Both the position numbers and the translations under genes were made by a program. 64,000 nt of DNA from the NCBI RefSeq assembly GCF_900104145.1, contig NZ_FNLB01000006.1, forward strand, positions 3,846,501 to 3,910,500, read 5' to 3'. The notes beneath the pieces were generated by a model. It searched no databases and had not been told where the DNA came from. It saw only the letters and a program-made list of their open reading frames with translations. Within the stretch, counting starts at the first letter, position 1; the number at the start of each line of letters is the position of its first letter. Below, in pieces: positions 26,385 through 35,464 of this stretch. This DNA is from Pseudovibrio sp. Tun.PSC04-5.I4. GTDB lineage: Bacteria; Pseudomonadota; Alphaproteobacteria; Rhizobiales; Stappiaceae.

Positions 26385-28418
26385 TTATTCGTGGAAGTGA
26401 TTGTAGACCAGCTGCGCAATGCTCTCTGATATGCCTTCAACGGATGTGAGATCATCGACGCCTGCTTTGGACACAGCTTTTGCGGTGCCAAAATGGTGGA
26501 GGAGTGAGCGTTTGCGTGCCGGGCCGATGCCAGCGATTTCATCCAGTGGGTTTGCGATGGTCGCTTTTTTGCGCCGGGCACGGTGAGTGCCGATAGCAAA
26601 GCGGTGAGCTTCATCGCGCATACGCTGAACGAAGTACAACACCGGGTCGCGTTCGGGCAGCATGAAACTCTGCTTTCCTGTGGCGAAGAACTTCTCGCGG
26701 CCTGCGTCACGGTCCGGCCCTTTTGCGATGCCGACAAGTGGGATATCGGTGATGCCCATCTCTTCCAGTGTTTCGCGTACAGCACTGAGCTGGCCTTTGC
26801 CGCCATCGATCAAAACCAGATCGGGCCAAGCCGGGATGTCTGCATTGGAGAGTGAGGCTTCCTGCTCCTCTTCGTTGCTTTGAACCGGGGTCTCTGCTTT
26901 TCCCGCAAAACGGCCTGCTTGCTCATAGCCTTCCGGGTTTTCCTTGATCAGACGCGCGAAACGTCGGGACAAGACTTCGCGCATCATGCCGTAATCATCG
27001 CCCGGGACTAGATCTTCCGACTTGATATTAAATTTGCGATACTGGCCTTTGGCAAAGCCTTCGGACCCAGCAACAATCATTCCGCCCACGGCATTGGTGC
27101 CGGAGATGTGGGAGTTATCGAAAACATCAATCCGGCGTGGAGTGCGATCCAGACCAAAAGCTTCTGCAACGCCTTTCAGGAGACGCAGTTGGCTGGATGT
27201 TTCAGCTAATCGGCGGCCAAGTGCACCTTTCGCGTTGGTGAGTGCGTGTTCCACCAGCTCGCGCTTTTCACCGCGTTTGGGAGTCAAAACTTCGACCTTA
27301 CGGTTGGCTCTGGCGCTGAGGGCTTCCGCTAGGAGGTCTTGTTCTTCCAACTCATGGGAGAGTAGCACCAGACGCGGGGGTGGCTTGTCATCGTAAAACT
27401 GGGAGAGGAAGCTTTCCAGAATTTCAGTAGGCTCGTAACTCTTATCCGCTTTAGGGAAGTAGGCGCGGTTGCCCCAGTTCTGTCCCGTACGGAAGAAGAA
27501 GACCTGAACGCAGGTTTGTCCGCCTTCCTGGAAGGTGGCGAAAACGTCTGCTTCCTCAACATTTTGAGGGTTGATGCCTTGATGACTTTGAACGTGGGAC
27601 AAGGCGGAGATGCGGTCCCGATAAACAGCAGCCTGCTCAAAGTCTAGGTTCTCGGAAGCCTTCTCCATTGCCACTGCCAGATCTTTTTTGATGAGCTGGC
27701 TTTTGCCGGAGAGGAACGACTTAGCTTCTGCAACGAGGCCTTTGTAGTCCTCTACAGAGATTTCGCCGGTACACGGGGCTGCACATCGCTTGATTTGATG
27801 GAGCAAGCAAGGGCGGGTTCGGTTTGAGTAATAGCTGTCTGAGCAATTGCGAATGAGAAACGCTTTTTGCATGGCGTTGATTGTGTCATTCACTGCGCCA
27901 GCTGAGGCAAACGGACCGAAATAATCCCCTTTTCGAGCGCGTGCTCCCCTGTGCTTGATGAGTGCCGACGCTTCATGGTCTGCACTGATCAGGATGTAGG
28001 GGAAGGATTTATCATCACGCAGCAACACGTTGAACCGGGGGCGCAGGCGCTTGATCAGGTTGGCTTCCAGCAGCAAGGCTTCTGGTTCGGTGCAGGTTTC
28101 AACAAACTCCATGCCAGCGGTTGCCATGATCATCCGTATGATGCGGTTGGATTGACCTTGGAGGCGCGTATAGCTGGTGACACGCTTTTTGAGTGACCGT
28201 GCCTTGCCGACATAGAGAACTTCACCGTCTTCATCAAACATGCGATAGACGCCAGGGCCGAGCGGGAGGCGTTTAACAAAATCTGCGATGACTTCAGCGC
28301 CCTTTACTCCCGGGTTGCGGGGCGTGGCGTTGTTCTCAAAAAGGATCTCGGGACTTTTTCCGGGCACATCGACATTTTCTTCTGCTTGAGCAGGGATGTC
28401 TGATGTGGATTTTGTCAT
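26385..28418 (-). CDS. uvrC: Excinuclease ABC subunit C
   Basis: UvrC makes both incisions in nucleotide excision repair. The 677 residues have a GIY-YIG domain (LGPGVYRMFDEDGEVLYVGKA at about 60-80), the UvrB-binding UVR helix-hairpin (KDLAVAMEKASENLDFEQAAVYRDRI), an RNase H-like endonuclease domain with FDNSHISG and LIDGGKGQL, and C-terminal HhH pairs (IAGIGPARKRSLLHHFG). Normal for alphaproteobacteria, with a short N-terminal tail. I use the ATG at 28418; a TTG 14 codons earlier is possible. uvrB is 14 kb away. Confidence 0.96.
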   Translation of the reverse strand: MTKSTSDIPAQAEENVDVPGKSPEILFENNATPRNPGVKGAEVIADFVKRLPLGPGVYRMFDEDGEVLYVGKARSLKKRVTSYTRLQGQSNRIIRMIMATAGMEFVETCTEPEALLLEANLIKRLRPRFNVLLRDDKSFPYILISADHEASALIKHRGARARKGDYFGPFASAGAVNDTINAMQKAFLIRNCSDSYYSNRTRPCLLHQIKRCAAPCTGEISVEDYKGLVAEAKSFLSGKSQLIKKDLAVAMEKASENLDFEQAAVYRDRISALSHVQSHQGINPQNVEEADVFATFQEGGQTCVQVFFFRTGQNWGNRAYFPKADKSYEPTEILESFLSQFYDDKPPPRLVLLSHELEEQDLLAEALSARANRKVEVLTPKRGEKRELVEHALTNAKGALGRRLAETSSQLRLLKGVAEAFGLDRTPRRIDVFDNSHISGTNAVGGMIVAGSEGFAKGQYRKFNIKSEDLVPGDDYGMMREVLSRRFARLIKENPEGYEQAGRFAGKAETPVQSNEEEQEASLSNADIPAWPDLVLIDGGKGQLSAVRETLEEMGITDIPLVGIAKGPDRDAGREKFFATGKQSFMLPERDPVLYFVQRMRDEAHRFAIGTHRARRKKATIANPLDEIAGIGPARKRSLLHHFGTAKAVSKAGVDDLTSVEGISESIAQLVYNHFHE

Positions 28419-28519
28419 GGTCCGAAAACTCTCAATGTTTTGTGACGGGGATAGGCACAACGCACCTTATCCGATTCATCGGGGATGCGTTATGGTCTGC
28501 GTCGTTGATGATCCGTAAT

Positions 28520-28813
28520 TTAGATGGGGTCTAATGCAAATACGCCGTAAATATAAGCGGCGTAAGCCAAGCTGAGGAAAATACCCCAAGTTTTGCCAAG
28601 GCTCATTTTGCGAGCTGCAAAGATGTAGAGCAGAACTGCACAGGCCATCATGATCCAAATGTCATAGTTGAGGATCTGCTCTGGGACAGCAATTGGGGTT
28701 GTTGTCGCTGTGATGCCCATGATGGCGAGCAGATCAAAGACGCTAGAGCCAATAACATTGCCCAATGCAACACCGTTGATACCAACTTGTGAATAGAAAA
28801 TGCTCGCACGTTA
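28520..28813 (-). pseudogene. Truncated Ca2+/Na+ exchanger (CaCA, YrbG type), C-terminal remnant
   Basis: The frame reads VALGNVIGSSVFDLLAIMGI and continues through three hydrophobic segments to FALDPI. GNVIGSNxFNxLxxLG is the signature of the second alpha-repeat of K+-dependent Na+/Ca2+ exchangers, so this is the last quarter of a roughly 320-residue antiporter. An in-frame TAA lies just upstream of the first coding-like codon (28814-28816), and no exchanger sequence is found before it. A plausible ATG exists at 28765 (81 residues), but a single-repeat fragment is unlikely to transport. Confidence 0.7.
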
Positions 28814-29019
28814 GGTTAGATCACCTAGCGTAAACAGATAGTTGATAGAAATGCCATATTTCTTCCGAAATTTGCCTTGAATTTACCGGAATTCGCGTCA
28901 GATCCAGCCACAAAATCAAATCATAACTTGCTCCATCTTAGGGCGTTCTTATTTGAGTGCTCTCCCTGAGTGGGTGCGCTGTATGCATTCTACTCATAAT
29001 AATAATTGGAGAATAATAC

Positions 29020-29676
29020 ATGCTGCGTATTGCGTCTTGTACCGCTGTTGCACTTGGCCTTATGGCTGGCACTTCCCTTGCTGCTGACATCCCTCAGCCA
29101 GTACAACCTGAAATTTCTTACGAAACACCGGCTACCTTTTCTGCGTACGACTGGTCTGGCGCTTACATTGGTGCCAACGCGGGCTGGGGTTTCCTTGGTG
29201 CTGATGGCAAAAATGGCACATCCGGCGTTCTTGATGACAATCAGAACGGTGTAACCGTTGGTGTGCATGCTGGTTATAACTTCGTAGTTGCTCCAAGCAT
29301 TGTTCTTGGTGCAGAAGCTGACATTCAGTACAACAACCTTTCTGAAAAAGATTCTGCTGAAGAGCTGAAGTCTGACTGGAACGCGACTGTTCGTGGTCGT
29401 GCTGGTTACGCATTCGATCGTACACTTGTATACGGTACAGGTGGTGCGGCGTTCAAAAACGTGACTGCTAAAAGTGGTTCTGGCAAAGACGACAAAAACA
29501 TCGTTGGTTACGTTGTTGGTGCCGGTGTTGAACATGCTGTAACTGACATGGTTACTGCACGTGTTGAATACCTTTACCAGGACTTTGGTGACCAGAAGTT
29601 TGATTTCGATAGCGCAGAAAGCAAAACAGATCTGAGCGAGAACCTTGTTCGCGCAGGTGTTTCTGTGAAGTTCTAA
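29020..29676 (+). CDS. Outer-membrane beta-barrel protein, Omp25/Omp31-like
   Basis: 218 residues with a Sec signal peptide (cut near SLAAD). After a short linker come alternating beta strands: WSGAYIGANAGWGF, VTVGVHAGYNFVVAPSIVLGAEADIQYN, ATVRGRAGYAFDRTLVYGTGGAAF, YVVGAGVEHAVTDMVTARVEYLYQDFG and a C-terminal strand ending in Phe (VRAGVSVKF), the BamA signal. The pattern fits the OmpA-like eight-strand surface proteins of Hyphomicrobiales. A GGAG ribosome site is nine bases before the ATG, and a terminator follows. Confidence 0.93.
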   Translation: MLRIASCTAVALGLMAGTSLAADIPQPVQPEISYETPATFSAYDWSGAYIGANAGWGFLGADGKNGTSGVLDDNQNGVTVGVHAGYNFVVAPSIVLGAEADIQYNNLSEKDSAEELKSDWNATVRGRAGYAFDRTLVYGTGGAAFKNVTAKSGSGKDDKNIVGYVVGAGVEHAVTDMVTARVEYLYQDFGDQKFDFDSAESKTDLSENLVRAGVSVKF

Positions 29677-29699
29677 TTTTGCGGGTTTCCGTAAAAGAA

Positions 29700-29730
29700 A
29701 AGGCGCGTGCCATGAGCACGTGCCTTTTTG
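29700..29730 (+). terminator. Terminator after the outer-membrane protein gene
   Basis: AGGCGCGTGC/GCACGTGCCT hairpin (one G-U pair) followed by a T-run. Confidence 0.8.
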
Positions 29731-29746
29731 CGTTTGGTGGGCGAGA

Positions 29747-30379
29747 TTAGCTCTTTTCCAGCATTTCCGGAGCAAGTGTTGCGTCGTAAGCTGGGACCTG
29801 CTCAATAAAGGCGGTATGCCACTTTACCAGATCCGGGTTGTCTTTTCTCCAGTCGCCATTTGCGCGTAGGTCAAGATAACCCAATGCACAGGCCAGTGCG
29901 ATCTGAGCACAGTCAGGAATGCCGTTGGATTGCTCTGGTGTTGGTAATGGATTGTCGTTGAAGGCTTTCAAACAGCGATTAACCTTGCCGAGCTGACGCT
30001 CTATCCAAACATTGTTCCAATGCTCTTCCGGGTGGTTTCTTGTTTCGATTTGCGCCTGAATGGCCGCATCGACGATACCATCGGCCATTGCCTGCTTTGT
30101 GAGCACTGCGATGCGTGTGTCGCCTTTGGGAATGATAACGCCGCCTCCAGCCATCTGGTCCAGAAGTTCAAGCACAACCCGGCTGTCATAGACGACATCT
30201 CCATTTTCCAGCAGTACAGTTGGAACTTTGGCAAGTGGATTCTGGTCGTACAACGATCCGCTTGTTGCTCTGGTATCTGCCCAATCGAGCTGAACCTGAT
30301 CTTCAATGCCTAAAACCGCTACTGCAATTCTCGCCTTCCGCCCATAAGGGGACGTGGGGGACGTTCGAAGAGTGATCAT
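29747..30379 (-). CDS. Glutathione S-transferase-like protein, copy 1
   Basis: 210 residues: N-terminal thioredoxin-like domain (MITLRTSPTSPYGRKARIAVAVLG, KVPTVLLENGDVVYDSRVVLELLD with the cis-Pro and the glutathione-binding Asp-Ser) and an all-helical C-terminal domain ending ALGYLDLRANGDW. It is of the YibF-like class in which Ser near the N-terminus may replace Tyr as the catalytic residue. A second paralogue lies 26 bases upstream on the same strand, so the two form a transcript. Confidence 0.88.
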   Translation of the reverse strand: MITLRTSPTSPYGRKARIAVAVLGIEDQVQLDWADTRATSGSLYDQNPLAKVPTVLLENGDVVYDSRVVLELLDQMAGGGVIIPKGDTRIAVLTKQAMADGIVDAAIQAQIETRNHPEEHWNNVWIERQLGKVNRCLKAFNDNPLPTPEQSNGIPDCAQIALACALGYLDLRANGDWRKDNPDLVKWHTAFIEQVPAYDATLAPEMLEKS

Positions 30380-30405
30380 CTTGGTGACGACTTTCTGGAT
30401 AAGCT

Positions 30406-31014
30406 TTATTCAGGGCGTGTTTTATCGAAGGCAGGAACGCTGGATGCGAAATCTTCCAGCCATGCAACCAACTTCGGATAGGAGTTACGCCATTCACCGC
30501 CAAAACGCAGGTCCAGATATCCTAGAGAGCATGCCAGAGCGATTTGAGCTGCATTTGGTGAGTTGTGTTGAACTTGGGGAAGCGGGTTGCTTTCAAACGC
30601 AGTCAAAGCGCGGTCTATTTTTAACTGCTGATAATCTACCCAGTCTTGATGTCTCTTCTCTTCAGGGCGCATACGGCTTTCATATACGATCTGAATGGCC
30701 GCATCGCAGATGCCATCTGCCAAAGCTTGTTGGGTCAGGACGTCGAAACGTTCTGCACCAGCAGGGAAGAGTTTCTCACCGCCTGCCATGTAATCCAGAT
30801 ACTCGGTGATGACGCGACTGTCATACAACACGTTTCCGTCTTCCAGAATGAGACATGGGATTTTGCCAAGTGGATTTTGAGCGCGTAGATTATCCTCTGG
30901 GTCCAGAGTGTTGGCGAGATCCACCTTCACCTTATCCGCGAGGCCCAAAACAGACAGAGCGAGTTTGATTTTCCGGCCAAATGGAGAAGCGCTGGAGGAA
31001 CGAAGAGTTTGCAT
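30406..31014 (-). CDS. Glutathione S-transferase-like protein, copy 2
   Basis: 202 residues, paralogue of the downstream gene: MQTLRSSSASPFGRKIKLALSVLG, KIPCLILEDGNVLYDSRVITEYLD, ASLG-type C-terminal LACSLGYLDLRFGGEW. ATG at 31014 with AGGTGG ribosome site; the alternative start adds 16 residues. The pair arose by duplication. Physiological substrates are unknown. Confidence 0.88.
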   Translation of the reverse strand: MQTLRSSSASPFGRKIKLALSVLGLADKVKVDLANTLDPEDNLRAQNPLGKIPCLILEDGNVLYDSRVITEYLDYMAGGEKLFPAGAERFDVLTQQALADGICDAAIQIVYESRMRPEEKRHQDWVDYQQLKIDRALTAFESNPLPQVQHNSPNAAQIALACSLGYLDLRFGGEWRNSYPKLVAWLEDFASSVPAFDKTRPE

Positions 31015-31104
31015 AGCAGCCACCTGTAAGACACAATTGATTTCGTGATTAGTGGACTGCACGATATCCGTGTTTCTGCTGAAAATGCAAGTAGCTTCAC
31101 TCTG

Positions 31105-31650
31105 TTAGGATTGAGCTGGTTGCCAGATTGCCAATTCCTCTGCAAAGCCGTGGACTGCGTTCCAGTCCGTGAATTCGATGGCGAGCTTTGGATCTGTTGG
31201 CCCCTTGCTCATGCGCATAATGAGCTGAATCATGATGCGATCCCACGGTTTGTAATCTGGATAATTCAATGCCCCTGCAAAAACAGCGCAGTGTTTTGGG
31301 AGGAACTTTGATTTTACCAAGAACTTCTTGAGGTAAGCGTTGGTTTGTGGCGTGCATTTCTCTGGCTTGCGGGCAGTGAGGTTTACAGAGAAGAAGGCAG
31401 TTTGGGCGGCATTGAGAGCTACCAGATTGTTCGTGATGAACCTACGAACTGGAACTAGGTGAAAGCCGTAGCGAACGGGCGCGCCAATCAGCAAACATGA
31501 CTTATTCAGATCCTCGGGAAGGTGCTCTTGCCCTGTTGTGAGTGGGAGAAACACCATCTCATGGGCGTTGTCTTCAAGGATGCTTGCGATTTTACCAATG
31601 ATCTTTTTGGTCTGACCATCGTGGCTGGCATAGGCGAGATAGTATTTCAT
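31105..31650 (-). CDS. hemG: Protoporphyrinogen IX dehydrogenase, HemG (flavodoxin) type
   Basis: HemG oxidises protoporphyrinogen to protoporphyrin and passes electrons to quinone. The 181 residues have the flavodoxin start YYLAYASHDGQTKKIIGKIAS (FMN phosphate loop), LLIGAPVRYG, and the HemG signature FFSVNLTARKPEKCTPQTNAYLKKFL followed by FAGALNYPDYKPWDRIMIQLIMRMSKG. Alphaproteobacteria usually use HemJ, so its presence is notable. GSTs lie next to it. Confidence 0.87.
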   Translation of the reverse strand: MKYYLAYASHDGQTKKIIGKIASILEDNAHEMVFLPLTTGQEHLPEDLNKSCLLIGAPVRYGFHLVPVRRFITNNLVALNAAQTAFFSVNLTARKPEKCTPQTNAYLKKFLVKSKFLPKHCAVFAGALNYPDYKPWDRIMIQLIMRMSKGPTDPKLAIEFTDWNAVHGFAEELAIWQPAQS

Positions 31651-31787
31651 AGGATTGGTGCACCGTAGGGCTGATCTACTGGTGAGCTTAAGGCACACAG
31701 CCGAACAGTCCTACGGGGCATGATGTAGCATCTCTGCTAAGCGCATGTTGTTGTCCGCCTTTCGGACCGACTTTTCGGCAATACGCT

Positions 31788-32312
31788 TTAGCGGGGAATA
31801 ATTTCTTGTTCAGGCCGCACTGTTCGGCATTCCCCATCGTAGACACGATATTTGTCGAGACCATCCAGACAGGCCTCAACGCCCCAGGATAGGCCAAGGA
31901 ATCCATCATATTGGATGAGAGCATAATAGATGCGGTGACGGGTATCATCGGTCAGAGTTGCGACGCCATTGCAATAACGGCGGGCAATTGGGCTGGGTCG
32001 CCGTATTGTAAAATCAGACTCGCGAATTTCTTCTAATATTTTGATTTTCCGGCCATCGTAATAGCTTGGAACAGCTCGTGCGATACGGCGAGCAACAGCT
32101 CTTTGGGCTTTGCCGGAGTCGCACTCAGGTAGATATGCACCGGACCAACCAAAATACACCTTGTCATCGGGATCAATGAGGTCTTCTTCGTCGATCTGAG
32201 GCATGGAGGCATCATAGGAGCCGGGGGGAACCAAGTCCGCTGCGTAGGTCGCCCCAGTTGCAATACTCAATACGGTTGCTGTCAGTAGTCTAAGTAGGGA
32301 TCTCGCGCGCAT
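31788..32312 (-). CDS. Secreted protein of unknown function
   Basis: 174 residues with a signal peptide (LLRLLTATVLSIATGATYAADL). The mature part has four cysteines (LPECDSG, RYCNGVATL, EACLDGL, GECRTV) that could form two disulfides in the periplasm, and a central block RHRIYYALIQYDGFLGLSWGVEACLDGLDKYRVYDGECR. I do not recognise the family. ATG at 32312 has GGAGAG upstream. Confidence 0.65.
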   Translation of the reverse strand: MRARSLLRLLTATVLSIATGATYAADLVPPGSYDASMPQIDEEDLIDPDDKVYFGWSGAYLPECDSGKAQRAVARRIARAVPSYYDGRKIKILEEIRESDFTIRRPSPIARRYCNGVATLTDDTRHRIYYALIQYDGFLGLSWGVEACLDGLDKYRVYDGECRTVRPEQEIIPR

Positions 32313-32489
32313 AAACTCTCTCCATGGAAAGGCTGGCATGTTCTGAAGCAATATGAATTGCCTGCAGGAAGCGGGAATGCACCAGCCTCAGAAGAGGCGC
32401 GACGAGATACAAAAAGCGCATTGGCTTTAACCCTGCGCTTTAAGCAATCAGTGATTTGCGTTTGTGGGTCAATCAAAGGTTCTGAGGGG

Positions 32490-33344
32490 TCACTCAGGAA
32501 TGACCTGTTCTACGTTCCATGCTGCATTCTTGCCCTGTGTCAGGGTTTTGCAAAGCCATGGAAGTGCAGTATTCATATCCTTGGTGAGTGTCCAGGGTGG
32601 GTTGATGACAATCATGCCGCTGGCTTTCATCGCCGCATCGTCACTTACCACGCCTGCAGAAAGCTCAATTTTAATCGTGTTCCGAATGCCAGCTTCTTCA
32701 AGTGTAGCAATGAGTTGTCTGACAGCGCGGAATTTTTTAACTGGGAACCAAATGGCGAAAATACCCGTCTGCCAGCGTTTCCACCCGCGAATAATGCCGT
32801 CTGCCAAACGGTCAAATTCATCTTCGACTTCATAGGCGGGGTCGATGAGCACGACGCCGCGACGTTCTTTTGGCGGAAGGAAGCTACCCAATGCTAACCA
32901 TGCATCCAAGGCAATAACCTTGACTTTTTTGTCCCCGCCGTAATTGTTTTTCAGCTCTTCAAAATCTTCTGGATGAAGTTCTGTCAACGTCAGACGATCC
33001 TGCTTTCGGGCCAGCATGCAGGCAATTTCAGGGGACCCTGGGTAAAATTGCACACCACCACCTGGGTTAAGATTCCCAACAGTCTCCAACCAAGGGGCAA
33101 GCGCCTGCTTAACGCCCTCAGGAGCCTCATCGATCTGCTCCAGTACTTTGCCGACGCCCTGTTGCCACTCGCCCGTTTTCTGCGCCTTCTCCGAGGTCAG
33201 ATCATAAAGACCGACGCCTGCATGAGTGTCCAGCACACGGTAGGCACCCTCTTTCTTTTGAAGGTACATCAGGATGTTTGCGAGCACGGCATGTTTCAGC
33301 ACGTCGCCGATATTGCCTGCGTGATAGATGTGGCGATAATTCAT
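32490..33344 (-). CDS. rlmJ: 23S rRNA (adenine-2030-N6) methyltransferase
   Basis: RlmJ methylates A2030 of 23S rRNA. The 284 residues carry MNYRHIYHAGNIGDVLKHAVL, YPGSPEIACMLARKQDRLTLTELHPED (SAM site) and VLIDPAYEVEDEF, with a C-terminal VINPPWTL. The N-terminal HAGNxxDVxKH block is diagnostic of this family. Confidence 0.95.
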   Translation of the reverse strand: MNYRHIYHAGNIGDVLKHAVLANILMYLQKKEGAYRVLDTHAGVGLYDLTSEKAQKTGEWQQGVGKVLEQIDEAPEGVKQALAPWLETVGNLNPGGGVQFYPGSPEIACMLARKQDRLTLTELHPEDFEELKNNYGGDKKVKVIALDAWLALGSFLPPKERRGVVLIDPAYEVEDEFDRLADGIIRGWKRWQTGIFAIWFPVKKFRAVRQLIATLEEAGIRNTIKIELSAGVVSDDAAMKASGMIVINPPWTLTKDMNTALPWLCKTLTQGKNAAWNVEQVIPE

Positions 33345-33504
33345 TTTGGGTGACGTCAGTCCTTGGTGAAGCGCTTTGGTGCGGGTGACTGCTGGTGTTG
33401 GTCGCGCCTGTTTCTCTCAGCATACCGTTTTCGAGCTTATAGTCTGAGGAGAGCGCAAGAAACAAGGAACATTATGGGATGGGCGTGGATTTAGACTTAC
33501 AGAA

Positions 33505-33536
33505 AAACTAAAGGCAGCTCGATGCTGCCTTTAGAA
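33505..33536 (-). terminator. Terminator after the cold-shock gene
   Basis: Eleven-base-pair stem CTAAAGGCAGC/GCTGCCTTTAG; on the minus strand a T-run follows. Confidence 0.82.
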
Positions 33537-33563
33537 AAAGATGAGAATAGGGAGGTAGGTCTT

Positions 33564-34190
33564 TTAATCTTGACCCACATCCGCCATTTCTGGCTGAGAT
33601 TGTGGTTCCTCAGCAGTCGCAGCAGCTCCGTCTTCCAGTCGTAATTCGACTGCTTTTGGACCTTTGCCACGGCGATCTGGTTCTGTCTCAAAGGAAATAC
33701 TTTGACCGCTATCAAGTGTGGTCAGGCCAGAGCGTTCTACAGCTGAGATATGTACGAATACATCGGTGCTGCCTTCATCTGGTGTGATGAAGCCAAAGCC
33801 TTTATCTTGCTTGAAGAATTTAACTATACCTGATTGGCGTGGCCCACGCTCTACTGGTGGATAACTGCGTCGTCCGCCGCTGCCACCACCACCATCGGGA
33901 CCATCCCGGAAGCCGCCGCCGCCGCCTTCGCCACCACTGCGGTTATTATCGCCGTGCCCATTTGCACGATAGCCATCATTTCGGTCTCCGCCGTTTGCTC
34001 CCGGTCCTCGGTTGCCGAAGAGACCTCTGTTACCGCTTTCTACTGGAGGAGGCGCGTAGGCATCACGCCCGGTATCGCTTGGAAAATAAGAGGGTGCCCC
34101 AAATTCCGGGCCGAAATCTTGCGAATCCCCAAATTCGCGCTTGCCGCCTCGTTTGCTGCGCGGCCGACGACCCGAATTCCCATTATGCAT
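33564..34190 (-). CDS. Cold-shock-domain protein with long Gly-rich N-terminus
   Basis: 208 residues. Residues 1-125 are low complexity, rich in Gly, Arg, Asn, Asp and Pro, probably disordered. A cold-shock domain follows: RQSGIVKFFKQDKGFGFITPDEGSTDVFVHISAVERSGL, which contains RNP1 (KGFGFI) and RNP2 (VFVHIS) for single-stranded nucleic acid binding. A short acidic tail ends the protein. This layout is common in Hyphomicrobiales. ATG at 34190 is preferred; upstream reading adds residues without ribosome site support. Confidence 0.9.
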   Translation of the reverse strand: MHNGNSGRRPRSKRGGKREFGDSQDFGPEFGAPSYFPSDTGRDAYAPPPVESGNRGLFGNRGPGANGGDRNDGYRANGHGDNNRSGGEGGGGGFRDGPDGGGGSGGRRSYPPVERGPRQSGIVKFFKQDKGFGFITPDEGSTDVFVHISAVERSGLTTLDSGQSISFETEPDRRGKGPKAVELRLEDGAAATAEEPQSQPEMADVGQD

Positions 34191-34751
34191 TACAATATCG
34201 CCTTTCCTGCGGACAGAAACCTGCCAGTGTCCGCATGTACTCGCTTTGTCAAAGCCAAATGCTCCAGCCGAAAACAAATAAAAAAACTAATCAAATGTCT
34301 TAGTGGTGCCTTGGTTAAGAGCTCCTACCTGCCATACACTGCAAATACTCACTGATATGCTTGCTCAGCTAATAGTACTGGTCAGAACATCACAGCCAGT
34401 ATTTGCGAATGTGCGACATATCATAGGGTTCAGTCGGGTAATAGAGCAAGCTTTTCCTAGGGAAGGCTAACGTAAATCCATATTATATAGGGGGCATATC
34501 GTTGAAAATTGGATTATTTGCCTTTGTTTAACTCCAGAAATTTGAAGTTTTTTTCAGAGTACAGCCGAAATTTGCATGTTAGACTGTGATTGCAATCTAA
34601 AATGGTATTTATTTGGACTTGTAGCCTTGGTTATATTTGAAAATCATAATATTTGCTGAGTCCTGTCAAGCGCGAGGTTTTCTATAGACTGGTCCATTAA
34701 ATCTCATTGGAGTATGTTGCTGAAAATTCATCATTTGGAGACCAGCCGATA
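34191..34751. other. AT-rich divergent intergenic region with inverted repeat
   Basis: No gene seen between the cold-shock gene and the MBL gene. GCAAATACT (34341-34349) and AGTATTTGC (34398-34406) form a perfect nine-base inverted repeat separated by 48 bases, which could fold in a transcript running leftwards into the cold-shock gene, whose leaders are often long and structured. Confidence 0.4.
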
Positions 34752-35417
34752 ATGACTGATACCAGCAACAAGGCAGATTTTTCAGAGGTGCAGATCACAG
34801 TCGTTCCTGTGACTGCTTTTCAGCAAAACTGCAGCATTGTTTGGAACAAAAACACGCGTAAAGCTGTCGTGGTGGATCCAGGTGGAGATGTAGACCAGAT
34901 TTTGGCGGCTCTTAAAGAGCTTGATGTGGTTGTTGAGCACATTCTTATTACGCACGGTCATATTGACCATATTGGCGGTGCAACTGAACTGGCGGAAACG
35001 CTAGGCATTAAAATCATTGGTCCTCATAAAGCGGATCGTCCGTTGATTGAGCGTGTTGAGGAGCAGGCCAAACAATTCGGCTTGGCTTCAGTTCGTAAAG
35101 TTGAACCGGATCAATGGCTTGAGGACGGAGACACCGTTACAGCCGGTGGCGTTGAATTTGATGTGCTGCATTGTCCTGGTCATGCGCCCGGTCATGTGGT
35201 GTTCTTCAACCGAGATATGAAGCTTGCAATTTCTGGTGATGTGCTGTTTGCAGGTTCTGTTGGTCGTACTGATTTGCCGGGTGGTGACCATGCAACACTG
35301 ATTTCCTCCATTAAGGAAAAGATGCTCCCGCTTGGCGATGATGTCACGTTCCTGCCGGGGCATGGTCCAGCTTCGACGATTGGCGAGGAAAAAAAGACAA
35401 ACCCTTTCCTTAAATAG
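34752..35417 (+). CDS. Metallo-beta-lactamase fold hydrolase, GloB-like
   Basis: 221 residues with the zinc motif ITHGHIDHIGG (HxHxDH), the third His in HCPGHAPGHVV, the Asp in ISGDVLFAG and the last His in LPGHGPAS. The short hydroxyacylglutathione-hydrolase-like branch (YcbL type) is the closest match. Start ATG at 34752 with GGAG about 11 bases upstream. A convergent terminator follows. Confidence 0.9.
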   Translation: MTDTSNKADFSEVQITVVPVTAFQQNCSIVWNKNTRKAVVVDPGGDVDQILAALKELDVVVEHILITHGHIDHIGGATELAETLGIKIIGPHKADRPLIERVEEQAKQFGLASVRKVEPDQWLEDGDTVTAGGVEFDVLHCPGHAPGHVVFFNRDMKLAISGDVLFAGSVGRTDLPGGDHATLISSIKEKMLPLGDDVTFLPGHGPASTIGEEKKTNPFLK

Positions 35418-35439
35418 GGTCCTTGTGTTTGTTGTTCTA

Positions 35440-35464
35440 AAGGGGAGCCTGAGCTCCCTTTTTC
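35440..35464. terminator. Convergent terminator
   Basis: GGGAGC-CTGA-GCTCCC hairpin with A and T tails, between the MBL gene and the DUF1402 gene. Confidence 0.8.

Noticed and set aside
29006..29022. Shared TGGAGAATAATA before two surface-protein genes (also near 51797)
   Set aside because: It is mainly a ribosome site plus AT-rich spacer, so a chance match is likely.
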